Origin: Roridomyces roridus
Taxonomy: Eukaryota > Basidiomycota > Agaricomycetes > Agaricales > Mycenaceae
Assembly (NCBI GenBank): GCA_029378245.1
Contig: JARKIF010000137.1
Location: forward strand, 23,016-87,015
Length of the DNA stretch: 64,000 nucleotides
Reading direction: 5' to 3'
Every line of letters starts with the position of its first letter. Positions within the stretch are counted from its first letter, which is position 1. Below, piece after piece: positions 42,160-54,202 of the stretch. Below the pieces are notes generated by a model. The model was not told the DNA's origin. It worked only from the letters and a program-made list of their open reading frames with translations, and did no database searches. Both the position numbers and the translations under genes were made by a program.

Positions 42160-45100
42160 CTATCCCCGCCCCAGATCCAACGTCGCGCCCATCACGAACC
42201 GCTCAAAGTCGGCCTCCATCTCAGGCTCCGGCACCGCACGCTCCTTGCCCTTGCCTTTTCCCTTCCGGTCAATCGCCCCCGTCGCTTGCTGCAGCAAGCT
42301 GTTCGTTCGTCGTCGTCCTTTGCCTGTAACAGGGGCAGGGACAGGTGCAGGAGCGTTAGCAGCAGCCTCGAAACCCTCCAAAGCAGCGCGCAGCGCATTG
42401 CTGTCCCCCCCGCCCCCTCCGTCGCCGCCCCCATCATTCCCCATCGCACTCGGCGTCCACCTCACGTGCTTATCCTTCGCATTTTTTCCATCAGCGGTCA
42501 AGAATCCCGAACCCTTGCCACCCTGCGAAGAACGAATGCCAGAAGCCACCGGCGGCTTGGGCGTATCCGACGTAAAGTCAAAGATCGGGGTGTACATCGT
42601 CGGCGGCACGCTCGGCTTGGGCTCAAAGATCACTTTCGAGTCCTCGAAAATGACCTTCGAGTCCGCCGGAAGCCGCTCATCTGGGGCAGGTGCCCCATCC
42701 TCCTCGTCCGATACCTCCTCCACCGTCACCGTCCGCTTGTTCTTGCCCTGCTTGGTCCCCTTGCCCTTCTTCGACGACGACGGCGGATTGTTATTGCCAT
42801 TGCCACTGCCGTTGACCCCGTACAAAAAGCTCCGTGGACTGGGCGAGACGGGATCGGACATGCGCCTGGCACGACCCGCTCCTGCAAACAGTGGAAGCCT
42901 AGGCTGCGGCTGCTGCGGGATGGGCATAGACGGAACCTTCTCGATCTTGGTCGAGTGCGTGCCTGGCGTGATTTTGATCGTCGAGGTGTCCAGCTTCTTC
43001 GCATTCGCACTCGCACTGCTCGAGACCCAAACACCGTGTGCTGGAGCAGCCATCGGAGGCGGCAGCCCCATCCACAAGTCCGCAGACGACGCAAGCGACT
43101 TGTGGATGAATGGCCGCTGCATTTGCTCCAGCGTCGTCCTGGAAGAGCTCGCGCCGGGTGTTTCGATCTCGACGGGACCTTGCACCACACGCGCTGCTTT
43201 AGGGACAGCAGATGGGTTGTTGGCAGGTTTGGGAGTCTCGAGAGGTGGGGTAGGGACTTTGGTGGTCGATGTGGATGTGTTGATCGACGCCGAGACTTTC
43301 GACTGGGCTTGAGCAGACGCAGTGGACGCCTTGGAAGGTGCTGCTGGAGGGGATGGAACTTTGGGCGACGTCAGTGGAGAAAAACTTTTCGACAATGAAG
43401 GAGACGTACCTTTGGAAACCGGCGGGGTAGGACCTTTCGAAACTGGCGGGGAAGGACCTTTGGAAACCGGCGGGGACGGGCCTTTGGAAACAGGAGGAGA
43501 CGGGCCTTTGGAAACTGGAGGGGAAGGGCCTTTGGAAACAGGCGGGGAAGGACCTTGGGAAACAGGCGGAGTCGGGCCTTTCGCAGCTGGCGGCGACGGG
43601 CCTTTCGACACTGGAGGCGTCGGCGCCTTGGTCGTGGTCGTAGTCGATACCGGTGGAGACGGCGCTGGAGGGGACAGAGCTTTGCCGCTCGACTTGGACA
43701 AAGTCGATACAACCGTCTTTGCGGGTGGGGAAGGTCCTTTCGGAACCACAGGGACGGCAGCGGGTGTTGCGACGTCAACAACCGGAGGCAGAGGCACACT
43801 CTTCTTCGTGGGTTTCCCCGGCACGGCAGCCGATTTGGCAGTGGGAGTATCAACAACAGCGGAAGCTTGGGACCCGCCCTTCTTCTTGTTGGGTTTCGGT
43901 TTCACGGGCGTCGTGTCAGTTGAAGTGCCCTCTGTCGGTGGGATCCAAATTTGTGGACGAGCAGATGATGAGGAAGCGGCGGTAGTCGTGGTCGTGGACG
44001 ACGCGAAAGAAATGGTGGATGCCGTTTCGAGAAGATCAGAGACGCTGGCTGCCATGCGATCAGACTTGCGTATGGTAGGTGTTTCCGAGACGTTAGTCGT
44101 CGCCGTCATAGACTGCCGTCGGGCACGCCGCGTCTCTGCCTCGGCGGCAGAAAGAACCGCAGCAGCATCGGGCGCACCAACAAACCCGCCGCCATTGCCC
44201 ATTTTGAATAGGCTAGACTCGACCTCTTGAGTCAGCCTCTGCTTGAGACTCTCTGCGCCAACGGCCGGCCTCGAAGCAATCTCCTGCCTCCTCTTGTGCC
44301 GCTCGGCTTTGACGATGGCCTGGCGCTCCTCCTCCTTCCGCCGTCTGAGCTCGATCATGAAGGTCTCGTGCGCAGCAATCTTGAGCGTGGCCTCCGCACG
44401 TCCCGTCTCGGTAGCCCGCGTCTTTCGGACGTCGTAAATGTCCCGCGCGAGCTGGATGTCTGCACGTGCAGCCTCGTCATGGAATTCACGTATTTTGGCA
44501 ATACGCGTGTCCATCTTGAACCGCTCAAACGCCGCCTCGTCGTGGAATACCTCGTCTGGGTCCGTTAGTTGCGGCCCGATATAGCGCGGCCCGACGGAGG
44601 CGCGTGCCGCCGAGGCACGTGGAGGTAGGGGCCCTTGGGTGCGGGGGAAGAGGGAGTGGTCGGGGAGAGTGGCTTTAGGCGGTCTTTCTGGAGAGCTGGT
44701 TTGGGAACTTTGGCGGGAAGACTGGCTGGTCGCTGCGGACCAGATGCCGTACGAGGCCGCGTCGCCTCCAGTCCATCCCCACGGTATCGTCGGCGTATCG
44801 AAGATCTCGTCTGTTAGACTTGCGACGCTTGCGGGGCCTGAGCTGGCCGGCTGACGGGATTCAAACGTTAGTAATGAGACTCAAAATTAATTGCTGACGC
44901 ACGATTTCAAAAGGGTAGATGGATTCAAAGCCCTCTGGCTCGTCGTCGAGGTCGTCTGCGATGCTGAGGGACATGGGGCTGACAAAGGAGTAGCCAGAGA
45001 AGTTGGTTTTTCGCGACAAGGCAGGTGTGGCATCCTCCTCACGCGCAATGTCCTCCATGATGGCCATGCCCTCCTCGTCCAGATCCCCACCGAGCAGTCG

Positions 45101-45442
45101 CTCAGCAGCCAGCGTCTCCTTGAAGGACATTTCGCCCCAGTCCTCGTCACGCAGACCTGCCGCTTGGAGTCTGCGCTGCCACTCTTCGCGTGCGAGCAAG
45201 ACCAGACCGTCCTCGAGATCTTTTCGGTAGGCAGCCTTGGTCCTGTCGTGGTCCTGTCTTGTGGGGCGGCTGCGAGCAGGGGTGGCATTCCATTTGGTGT
45301 CCTCGTCTTGAAAGTGTTGGGAGATTTCTTGTTCCATGGCGGCACGCGGCACGGTCTCGACCCACTGCTCAAAGGCGTGCCATTGCCTACGGACGCGCTC
45401 GCCGGGATTCATGTAGGAGGGAGTGGCGGAGGGATTGAACAT
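42160..45442 (-). CDS. Large low-complexity protein with VSKGPSPP repeats (cluster gene 3)
   Basis: Starts at ATG 45442-45440 (MFNPSATPSYMNPGERVRRQ) and has one 52-base intron just after GFESIYPFEI (about 44903-44852), giving roughly 1,070 residues. The helical head contains WHAFEQWVETVPRAAMEQE and LLAREEWQRRLQAAG. After the intron comes a disordered part, then a second helical region (RIAKIREFHDEAARADIQLA, RRRKEEERQAIVKAERHKRR). The remainder is Ser/Pro/Thr-rich, with a tandem 8-residue repeat (43407-43620) and basic and acidic patches. It ends EADFERFVMGATLDLGRG. Could be a cytoskeletal or signalling scaffold by composition alone; no domain is recognised. Confidence 0.55.
43407..43620 (-). 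repeat. 24-base tandem repeat in coding sequence
   Basis: About nine copies of a 24-base unit coding VSKGPSPP, with variants VSKGPTPP, VSQGPSPP and AAKGPTPP. The frame is kept in every copy. Nearly identical third positions in neighbouring copies point to recent expansion. Confidence 0.8.
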
Positions 45443-46458
45443 CTAGGAGGACGATAAACGTTGGGTCAAGGGCTTTTAAAAGGCGATGACTCGGTGGCAC
45501 ATACAATTTATGGGTATTTTTCGGGCTTGCAAGAAATGAAAAGTGGCTGGGAAACCTCGTGGGGTTTTGATATCGCGTGGGCAGGTTGAGAATATTTCGA
45601 GGCTATTTCTGCAGGCTTTGACGGATTATGGGTGGGTATGGAGAGGTAAGGGTATCGAGGTACACATCGAGGAGCAAAGCAGATAAAAAGATGGTCGATC
45701 ACGTAACAGTGCCCTTCTGGGAGCGAAAACACGAGGACGTCGGTCAAACCCTTGCCCTACTCCCTCCATCGGGTCCCCACGGGCGCAGTCCCGTCCATTA
45801 AATGCTCATGATTCTTGTGCAGACGACGTGCATCCTTTTGTTTCATGTCCAGCACCCATAAAACCCGTGAAAACCCTCGCATTTCCCTCTTTTTTTGTGA
45901 ATAACCTGAACTTCCACCGCGATGGTCCGAGGCGACTCATACTAGTCCTTCCTCTACGTATAGCAGAGGGACGTGAGAAGCTCGGAGCAGAGATGGTGAT
46001 TTCGGAGTTTACTACAATTATCCAAAGCGCGATATCTCTCGACACAGTCCCTCCGTCCACCACCACGTCGTCGTCCACCCAGTCAAGCCAATGACGTCCC
46101 CAACAGTCGCGAGAGAGCGAGAGATGCCGTGGAAGGTTCTGAACAGAAGCTCAGTTGCTGATTACATAACCGTCAGCAAAGTTACGCGTCTCTGCATCGT
46201 GGCCTCGGACTCCCCCACCGAGCGCAGCAGGCGGTACAGACAAATCGGAGCGTATGTATCCTTCACATACCATCCCAGGACACGCGAAACTCATCCTCCA
46301 TTCACCTCAGGCCACCCGAATGCATCGGACGTGACTTATCGTCGGCCTGCACAAGTTCCCGTTCGCTCCAACCCCCTCCAATTCGCTCTTTTTCACCATC
46401 GGTTCACCACCCGAGCGCAGGAGCCCAGTCCTGGTCCCCGTAACCTCCATCCCGGACG
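45443..46458. other. intergenic stretch between divergent cluster genes
   Basis: About 1 kb separating the start codons of cluster genes 3 and 4, which diverge. Only short frames without motifs. It probably holds both promoters. Confidence 0.5.
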
Positions 46459-49400
46459 ATGTCAACCTATGCCGGACCTCGATCAACCGTGGCCATGCCT
46501 CCACATCCTCATGCCGCGTCTGCGAGCCCAACCCTGCCCGAAGACGAGCCAGACGAGGAGTGGAAGGAGAACATGAAGGCTCAAATCGGGCTCGGCTTCC
46601 AAAACATGATTGCAGACGCCAAAGCTCGGTTGGAGGCCAACATGAAGTCAATAACGGTCGACCCCCGATCTGCGGAATACAACGAACTCAAAGACCTCTA
46701 TTTCAACGAATTCCACAAGGAGAAGGCAGGCATCCAGGATTTTGCCCGCGAGGAGTTCCAGCACGCTCTGGGCAATGAGCGCGTGATGCGTCGGTTGAGT
46801 AGAGGCGGCACCATCGACAACACCGTGTTGGGAAGCATGGTCCAGGAGCAGGAAGCCATCCTGGCTCAGATACAGAGGGAAAACAAGAGGAGGGATTCAA
46901 CCAGCTCGATGGAGCCCCCGAGGCCGCCCGTACCTGTTCAGCGGGAACCATCAATTCCAGAGCCAGCGTCAATCCCTCCACCAATGCACGTTCCCATGCC
47001 TCCTCCTCCTCCTTCACGACCGTATAACCCGCCAGAACCACGCGCTAACCCCACCTTCGTTCACCGCCCCACGTTCCAATCCGGACCCTCGCATGAGTGG
47101 ATACGGACGTAAATCCACTTCCCCCGTGCAAGATCGACACAGTCCATCCAACGACGCCCGTTCCTCTCGAACACGAGCGCCAACCTCTCCTGCGGCCATC
47201 TCACCCGGGATCACTCCACATGCCTACCATACTTCCACTTCCCAACCAGCCTACTTTGACCCGCCGATATCTTCATCCTCATCATCTCTCAGTCGTTCCC
47301 AAACCTGGACCGAGGCGACCAAGAATCAGCACCACGCGTATCACCAACCGGGCGGTACAGCGCCTTTGCGAACCAAGCGCTCGCAAGCCAGCCTCAACTC
47401 CACGCCGGTCAACCGCTCCGGTACCGTTCCCAATATCCTGCGGTCCAGGACCTCGCAGAGCAGCTTCCATGCGCCACCACCACCCCGAACTGAATCTCCC
47501 GAGAGATATCGTGGGAGTACGGGGCCCGTCGTACCTCCCACACACCCTTGGTATGGACAGAACGCGAACGGTTTCGCTCCACCGTGGATGGATTCCGAAA
47601 TGACGGCCGAGCCCGAGGCGGAGAATGAGACCGAGACGGAGACTGAGGAAGAGACTGAGGAAGAAGGCGAGGTTGAATTCGAGGAGGATGAAGAGGACGA
47701 GGAAGAGTACGAGGAACCACCCCCGCGTCGCTCAGTCCCTGTGCCATCAACACGACCCACATCGGTTCCGGAGAGGGAAATAACATCGCCAAGTACGTCC
47801 ATTCAAAAACTTGATGTTTACACGGAAGCTGATGCAAATGACCAGGAAACTCCCCACCAACAGCGCGCTCCCCGCCAGCTCCAGCCGTTTGGCAACCGCC
47901 TATATCAGCTGTGGAGGACGAGAACAACATGTACGGTCGACGCCGCGGGTCGAGTGTACGGTCCACGGCGTCTGGTTCGCGAACCTCCATTCTTGCGACA
48001 TTCGCCAACCCAAACGTCTCCACAGCCCCATCCCCGCCCTCCGAACCCACTCCCTCTCCCGACGTTGACAGCCAACATGCAGCGCGAAACGGCTCAGAGG
48101 CAGGAGGCCGAACGCTCCTGGGAATCCAAGGAGCGAGAGAAGGGAAAGGGCAAGGGCAAGGGCAAGGCTCCCCAGCGGCAAAGAACGATCAGTGACCAGC
48201 AGCAGCAGCAACAGCAGCAACAATATCCCCGCAGCAGCCAGAATCACAATCACAACGATCATGTCAGTGGCGGTCGCACCTCGGAATCGGAAGGCTCATC
48301 GACGTTCGCTCGGCCTCCAGATAGTAATAGTATTACTCCTTTGCGGACAGTTCCCCGCCTCCTCACCTTACAAGCCGAGCGGGATATCAGCCACCCAGCC
48401 ACCCGCCTCGTCCTTCACCGCGCCTTTATCTTCTGGCGAAGATGAAGCGGAAGATGAAGACGAACCGGAGGAGGATTTCGCGTATGAATCGCATTGGCAG
48501 CGCTCAACCGCGACTTCTTCTTCGAATCACCGTCAATCCTCCATAGCGGACGACATTCCTTATAGCGGCACCAGCTATCTGCCGCGTTCCTATCCAGCCT
48601 CGATCCCCATTCCCGTCCCAGGGCGTTCCAACCCTCTGACGACGACGACGACAGCCCCGCGGCGTTCAGCCCTGGCGATTATTCGCGATACGGCAAGGGA
48701 ATGGGCTCAGAACTTGGCTCTAGTTCCGCCGAGGCATATCATCATCGCGCCTCGTTCGGCTCGTTCTCGTCCCGCGGCGGCGAGGATCCCCTTGCAGCCG
48801 CCGCTGAACAAAAGAGGATCGAGGAGCTGGCGGAGCAGGCTAGGCAGAGGGAGGAGGCTGCTCGTGCCAAGGAGGCCGCTGCGCAAGAGAAGGAGGCCGC
48901 TGCGCAGCAGAAGGAGGCCGATTTGAAACAGAAGGAGGAAGAGTCGGAGAGGAAGCTGCGGGAGATTACCGAGCGGGAGGCTGCTTTGCGACGTCGCGAG
49001 GAGGAGTTTCAGAGGATGGAGGATGATCGGAGGTCCAAGGAGGAGGCTGCTAGGCAGGAGGCTGCCAAGCAGAAGCAGGAGCAAGCTCGGCTGAAAGAGG
49101 CGCGGTTAAAGGAGGCTGCGCGTCTCAAGAAGGCAGAGGAGCGGCGGAAGGAGGAGGAGCGACGGAGGGAAGAAGAACAGAAGGAATGGCGGCAGAAGAT
49201 GAAGGAGGAGGAAGCGCGTTTGAAAGCCCTGGAGGACGCGCGACTGCAGGAAGAGGCGCGACAAACGAGGCTAAAGGAAAAACGGGAAAGGGAGGAGGCG
49301 AGGCTGAAGGAAGAACGTGACATGGAGGCGAGGTTGAAGGAAGAACGGGAGACGGAGGAGGCGAGGGTGAAGGAGGAACGGGAGGCGAGATTGAAGGAGG

Positions 49401-50716
49401 AACGACAGAGGGAGGAGGCGGCGCGGCTGAAGGAGCAGCGGGAGAGGGAGGAAACCGATAAGCATTGGCGGGAGATGGATGCAATTCGAGCGAAGGAGGA
49501 GGCGGTGCGTCTGAAGCAGGAGCAGGCCCGAGCAAAGGCCGAGGAGGCCCGAGTGAGGGATGAGCGAGAGAAGGAGGATGCTCGGCTCAAGGAGGAGCGG
49601 CAACGGGAGGAGGCTGAGAGGCTTTGGCGAGAGAGGGAGGATGCCCGGGTTAAGGAGGAGGCACGACAGAGGGCGGAGGATGCACGACTCAAGGCAGAGG
49701 CCGCGGCGCAACTGAAGGAAGAAGCACGGCAAAGGGAGGAGGCTGAGAAGCAACGAAAGGAGAAATTGCGCGCAGAGGCCGAGAGACAGAACGAGAAGTT
49801 GAAGGAGTTTCAGCAAAATCAAATGCGAGAAGCTGAAGCGAGAAAGCGGGCTGATGAGCGCAAACGGCAGGGAAGCATGGACCAGGATGGCGGTTGGACT
49901 GGCCCTAGCTCTCCTCCGTCTTGGACGAGAACGACTCCGAATAGCCCTGCTCCTTCCAGTACGGCCAGTTCTTCGGCTAGGAGTAACAGTACAGCGGGAT
50001 CCAGCTGGTCTTCTTCTTCCAAGGCCTCTTCGACCACCAGTGCCTCCAGTACCAGCCGAGCCTCGTCCTCGTCTACCGCGACTCCGAATGGCAAGCCTAC
50101 CTGGACCAGTGCCTCATCCTCGGCACCCCCACCTTCCTATACTCCCTCTGGCAACAAAGCACCTCCCAGGGCCGGTAGCGCGTCTTCACAGTCTAGCCGC
50201 GATCCTCCACCGACGAATTCCGATGATTGGGCGCGCCGCCAGCAGCAGCAGGCGGAGGAGCAGTTCCGGAGGATGCAGGAGCAGATGGAGCGGGAGCGGC
50301 AGGCGAAGGAGCAGAAGGCGGGTCGGATGCTGACCAAGGAGGACGTTGTCAAGATCTATCAGACGCATGAGCAGCAGTGGGCGAAGATGTCTGCGCATGC
50401 CGAGGTTACGTGGGATATGTTGCCGTGGCCAGTGTACAAGAAGGCCAATAGCGCGGAGGATATCACGTCGGGCGCGGTCGATGCGTATATTATGTCGCCT
50501 CATTATCCGGACGCGGATAAGTCGACCAAAGACCGAATTCGACAACAGTTGCGGAGGTGGCATGAGGACCACTTTAACCAGAAGGTCCTGTCCAAGGTCA
50601 GCGAGCGCGACAAGGATCGGGTCAAGGCGGCGGCGGGTACGGTGACGAGAAACCTTAACAACCTCTTGGAGCGGACTAACGAGTCGAAGAAGTCGGGGTC
50701 GAGCGTTTTTGGATAA
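46459..50716 (+). CDS. Large coiled-coil protein with C-terminal RWHPDK-like domain (cluster gene 4)
   Basis: Read as one gene with several short introns; the first (34 bases, after EWIRT near 47108) and the one near 48600 are the least certain. Regions in order: helical head (EWKENMKAQIGLGFQNMIAD, FAREEFQHALGN); Pro-rich and Ser-rich disorder; an acidic run (47620-47720); poly-Gln (about 48200); then 48800-49850, ~350 residues made almost only of Glu, Arg, Lys, Ala and Leu (RLKEEREREEARLKEER type), a long single helix or coiled coil; Ser/Thr-rich linker; and a C-terminal domain with WPVYKKANSAEDITSGAVDA and LRRWHEDHFNQKVLSKV. The last domain corresponds to the RWHPDK domain of the gene at 3671-4534. 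Function unknown. Confidence 0.6.
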
Positions 50717-51318
50717 TCCAGGGGTGAGTTCCCTATCCTCGTGTCCTCGGGCTATTCGCTGATGGGATTATTCGTCGTGCAGCCTTCCAAGCATGTACTT
50801 ACTTACTGATACCCTCATTACTCTCCCTCATCTCATCCAATGTATAGTAGAAACAAGGAAATATATCAATATTTGTATGGCGTGTCGACTCGTACCTTTT
50901 TTACGTGCAGAAGAACCTTCGAGAAGTGGAACGTGGTCGTCGACGCCGGGGTATGGGGAGGGGAAGTTGTCCCTTTGCTTTGCTGCCAGGTTTTGTACGA
51001 TGTGGGTCACCAACTGCGCCACTCCGAGTGGGGGTCGCGATCGCCTTCAATAAGGCTGACCCACCAAGGTCTCCATCGTCTTCCCAGCGAGCGAGTTTCG
51101 TGCAGGACAAGGGCGTGGAAGAGATACAGAGCGCGTGCCGCTGGAGAATGAGAAAGAGGAGAGAGAGAGAGCAAGAGGGGTTACCCGATTTGGAAGATTG
51201 TAGGTCCTTGTTTTCCTTAGCAAGCGTCCAAGGATCGAAATACAACGGGCACCACTGAGGCGCAATATAATTAAAGCACACGCATACATATGTACAACAC
51301 AGGAAGAAAGCTGGAAAT
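50717..51318. other. intergenic stretch, no gene seen
   Basis: About 600 bases between convergent genes. The frames on both strands are short and lack motifs. Confidence 0.5.
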
Positions 51319-53416
51319 TTATTGACGCGTAATGATGTCGACATCGCGCCAGTTCTTGAGCAACGTCCGACGGATGGTGGCCATACCCGGTTCGGTGTCG
51401 GGGTGGTCAGCGTGTTGATAACTCTGCTCGGCGTCGCGCGTGAGCTCCTCGGCACTGCGCCTGTCCGCCGGTGCGAATGGCTGATTCCACGAGGTGAAGA
51501 CAAACGTGCTTGGTTCCGGGGTGGTGTGCTGGCAAACAAACTCTTGAGTGGGTGTCTGAGTATGAGAGAAGGTCGGATGACTTACTGCCGTAATTTCGTG
51601 TAGCTCGCGCTGGATTGCCAGGCAGAATCCGTCGAGGTCTGGAAGAGGGAGTGAGGTTGATAGAATGGGATTGAGGAAGTAAAGTATACCAAGATCGTTC
51701 TCGTCGTAGCCAAAGGGGTTCTCGCTAGAGTGCCGGTAAGTATATCGGAAGATGAAGACCGAGGCTTGCGTACATTTCCTGGCCTGCAATGCCGTCAATA
51801 CCCCATACTCGCGAAGGAGAAAATACAGAACATACCAATTTCAAGGAACCCGAGGAGCAAGAATGAGGCAAATGCAGTCCCGGGAATGATCAAGTAATGC
51901 ATGGTGGATACGACTTGGAACGGAAGGAATAAAAGGTAAAGCCTGGGAGCTATGAGTGAGATCCGCCGTCACTACGACTCACATACCAGAGTGACATGCG
52001 AAGATGGGCCTGGTAAGCGAATGGCAAAGGAGTGTTCCCGATGCGCTCCAAGTTGGCCATGGTGTCCTGGAGACTGGCGATGTTGTTCATGAGACCGGTG
52101 GCGAGGGCGGGCTGAGCCAGCCATTGTTCAAACAGTCTTGAAGGCGATCAAGATCAAGCTCGATGATAGCGCAGGAAACTCACAAGCCAGGTAGCTTTGG
52201 AAAATATGAGCGAGAAGACGATGGTCGAGCATTGGATCACTCACTTGTTCAGATAAACAGCAACCTCGATGGGCACATTGCTCTCCGAGAAGCTGGGCTT
52301 GATCTTGCGCCCGAAAGCATCCCGCTTGTACTTCTTGTTACTCTTGCGGAAAGGACGGACGAAAATACTAAAGATGCGCAAGAAAGGAAAATAATCGTAG
52401 ATAGACGCCGGAGGAGGGTCGCGTGCGGGTCCCAGTGGACGATGGCTTTGAACATCGGCGAGCGCCTTTTCCGGGTCCATCGAATTTTGACGGCTGCTCG
52501 GCTTGCGGCGGAACCACGAGTTGGGTGAGGATTTGCCGTCCTCGGAGGAAGGGACAGCGATGGTAGCTTCCCGAGAAGGCGGCGGAGGACGAGCACCGCT
52601 GAGAGGGTACTCGTCGTCCTCAGAGGCTGCCCAGAGGGGAAGCATGTCCGCACCGGTCCCTGCCGCGTTTGCGTAACGAGGGAGGAAGCAGATGAGGGAA
52701 TAGAGATCCTGGAAGTAGACGCCAGTCTCGCCGCGCAGGGAGTGCTAAGCTATGGATGAGAAAGGGGACATTTCGAGAGTGGGTGATCGCACCTTGACTG
52801 CGACGGAGAAAGCTTGTACGAGGTTGATCATGGATTTCTTCTCGACGACGCTCTGCGTGATCGTCATCTTTGTTTTATCTTTGTAGGTGCGTTCGAACGG
52901 CACATGAATCCAAATCTGCCAAATCGTTCTAGCGCTGTACTATATGACCTTTGCATGCCACTCACAATCTGAGCAATATTCCTCGACGCGATCGAGATGT
53001 TAGTCCACATTTTCCTTCCATCCTGGTATCTGCGACAAGTCAGAAACTACACTGGGATAAGAAAGGCAGACATCCACACCTCTCATACGCCGAACTAGTA
53101 CGGAAAGAGATGACCAGACCGAGGACCGTACCAAGGACGGTAAGCAGAGCACTGTTGATTGCAAGATTGTGAATCTTCATCTCCGTGATCGTGGCCACCA
53201 CTGTTCGCGGCAATTAGATGTTATGCCACTCAAAGTAGCCGGGAATACGCACTGGTGGCGACAGCCGTGAAAAATGCGACTTCAGGCCAAATGTCATTCA
53301 CCACAGTAGCGCTGAACTTTTTCATCGACAGGCCGCCCTCTGGAATGCAAGAGTCAGCAGCTGGATAGCACAGTGGATTGGATATAGCTACGGAAGAGGG
53401 GATTGGATGCGACCAT
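51319..53416 (-). CDS. Bestrophin-like anion channel (UPF0187 family)
   Basis: Starts at ATG 53416-53414 (MVASNPLF) and has about nine exons. Landmarks in order: FSATVVNDIWPEVAFFTAVA (entry helix), INSALLTVLGTVLGLVISFR and TSSAYERYQDGRKMW (the bestrophin RFP-like region), NISIASRNIAQI, HSLRGETG, a disordered loop with SIYDYFPFLRIFSIFVRPFR, SFSESNVPIEVAVYLN, RMSLWLYLLFLPFQVVSTMH (late helices), and ENPFGYDEND followed by LDGFCLAIQRELHEITA, the conserved C-terminal motif. Bestrophins form pentameric chloride or bicarbonate channels. Fungal members are poorly studied; membrane location is expected, the ion is not known. The end is a soluble tail to TAA at 51319. Confidence 0.8.
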
Positions 53417-54202
53417 GGTGGAGGTTGCGAGCAAGGAGTGAAAGTGCGAGGTGTGGAGCCCAAACGTATAAGTAGTAGCAAAGGGATCAACTAGGCTACG
53501 CTAGCGGAGAAAGAAGTCTAAGAGAAAAGTCGGCAGCTGGAAGTGAAGAGGAAGGGGAGGCGAATCTAACGTATGAATGTCGGTTATAAGTGATTCAGAT
53601 TAAAGATGGGTTTGGGCGCTGTACGCTTCCATGGAAAGATGATCCGAGTGTCAAGGTTTCTTCGAGGTCGTGTGCCCTGACAGATTGAATGGTCATAACC
53701 ATTTGGATACACAAAGGACAGTCCGCAAGAGGTTCTTCCAGAGCTCTTACTGCCAAGACAAGTTTTTCTCCCAAGAACTCGCCAGGAATAAGCGCCTCGT
53801 GGGTTGGGGCCTGGCGGAGAGCCGGTATCACTCTTTCCTCATGAGAGCGCCCGACGTCAGAGGTCGTGCTACCCCATCAAGCGCTGATACATGACCTTCG
53901 AGTCGAGGGAAGATACTTGCAGTTGGGCATCCCGACAACATACAAGCGCGGTCCGTGCTAGCCTTTGCCGCTCTCCTGATTGGAGCATCAGGCTTTCTTG
54001 TTTTGCGACAAGTTCCGTCAAAGTTCCGTTGCGTTCATTCGAGTAGCTTCCGAGCGAGGGCAGCCAAGTGAGATAGGATGTCAGAATGCACGAGAGAGCT
54101 CGTCTCCATCACGATCGTCGTCGTCGACTCGGGTCACTGATCAACTGCCACCATGATTTGGAGGCGTTACTGCTACTTGAGGACTCCGCTGAGGCCTTCT
54201 CC
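53417..54202. other. intergenic stretch between divergent genes
   Basis: About 780 bases separating the bestrophin-like and tannase-like starts. Small frames only; no repeat noted. Confidence 0.45.

Noticed and set aside
41810..43312. A 500-residue open frame on the plus strand
   Set aside because: It is antisense to the Ser/Pro-rich coding sequence of cluster gene 3. Low-complexity, GC-rich coding DNA opens frames on the other strand, and this one has no domain.
49009..49692. A Ser/Arg-rich reverse frame of 227 residues
   Set aside because: It mirrors the Glu/Lys/Arg repeat of the coiled coil; the reverse complement of such codons gives Ser and Leu runs. A shadow.
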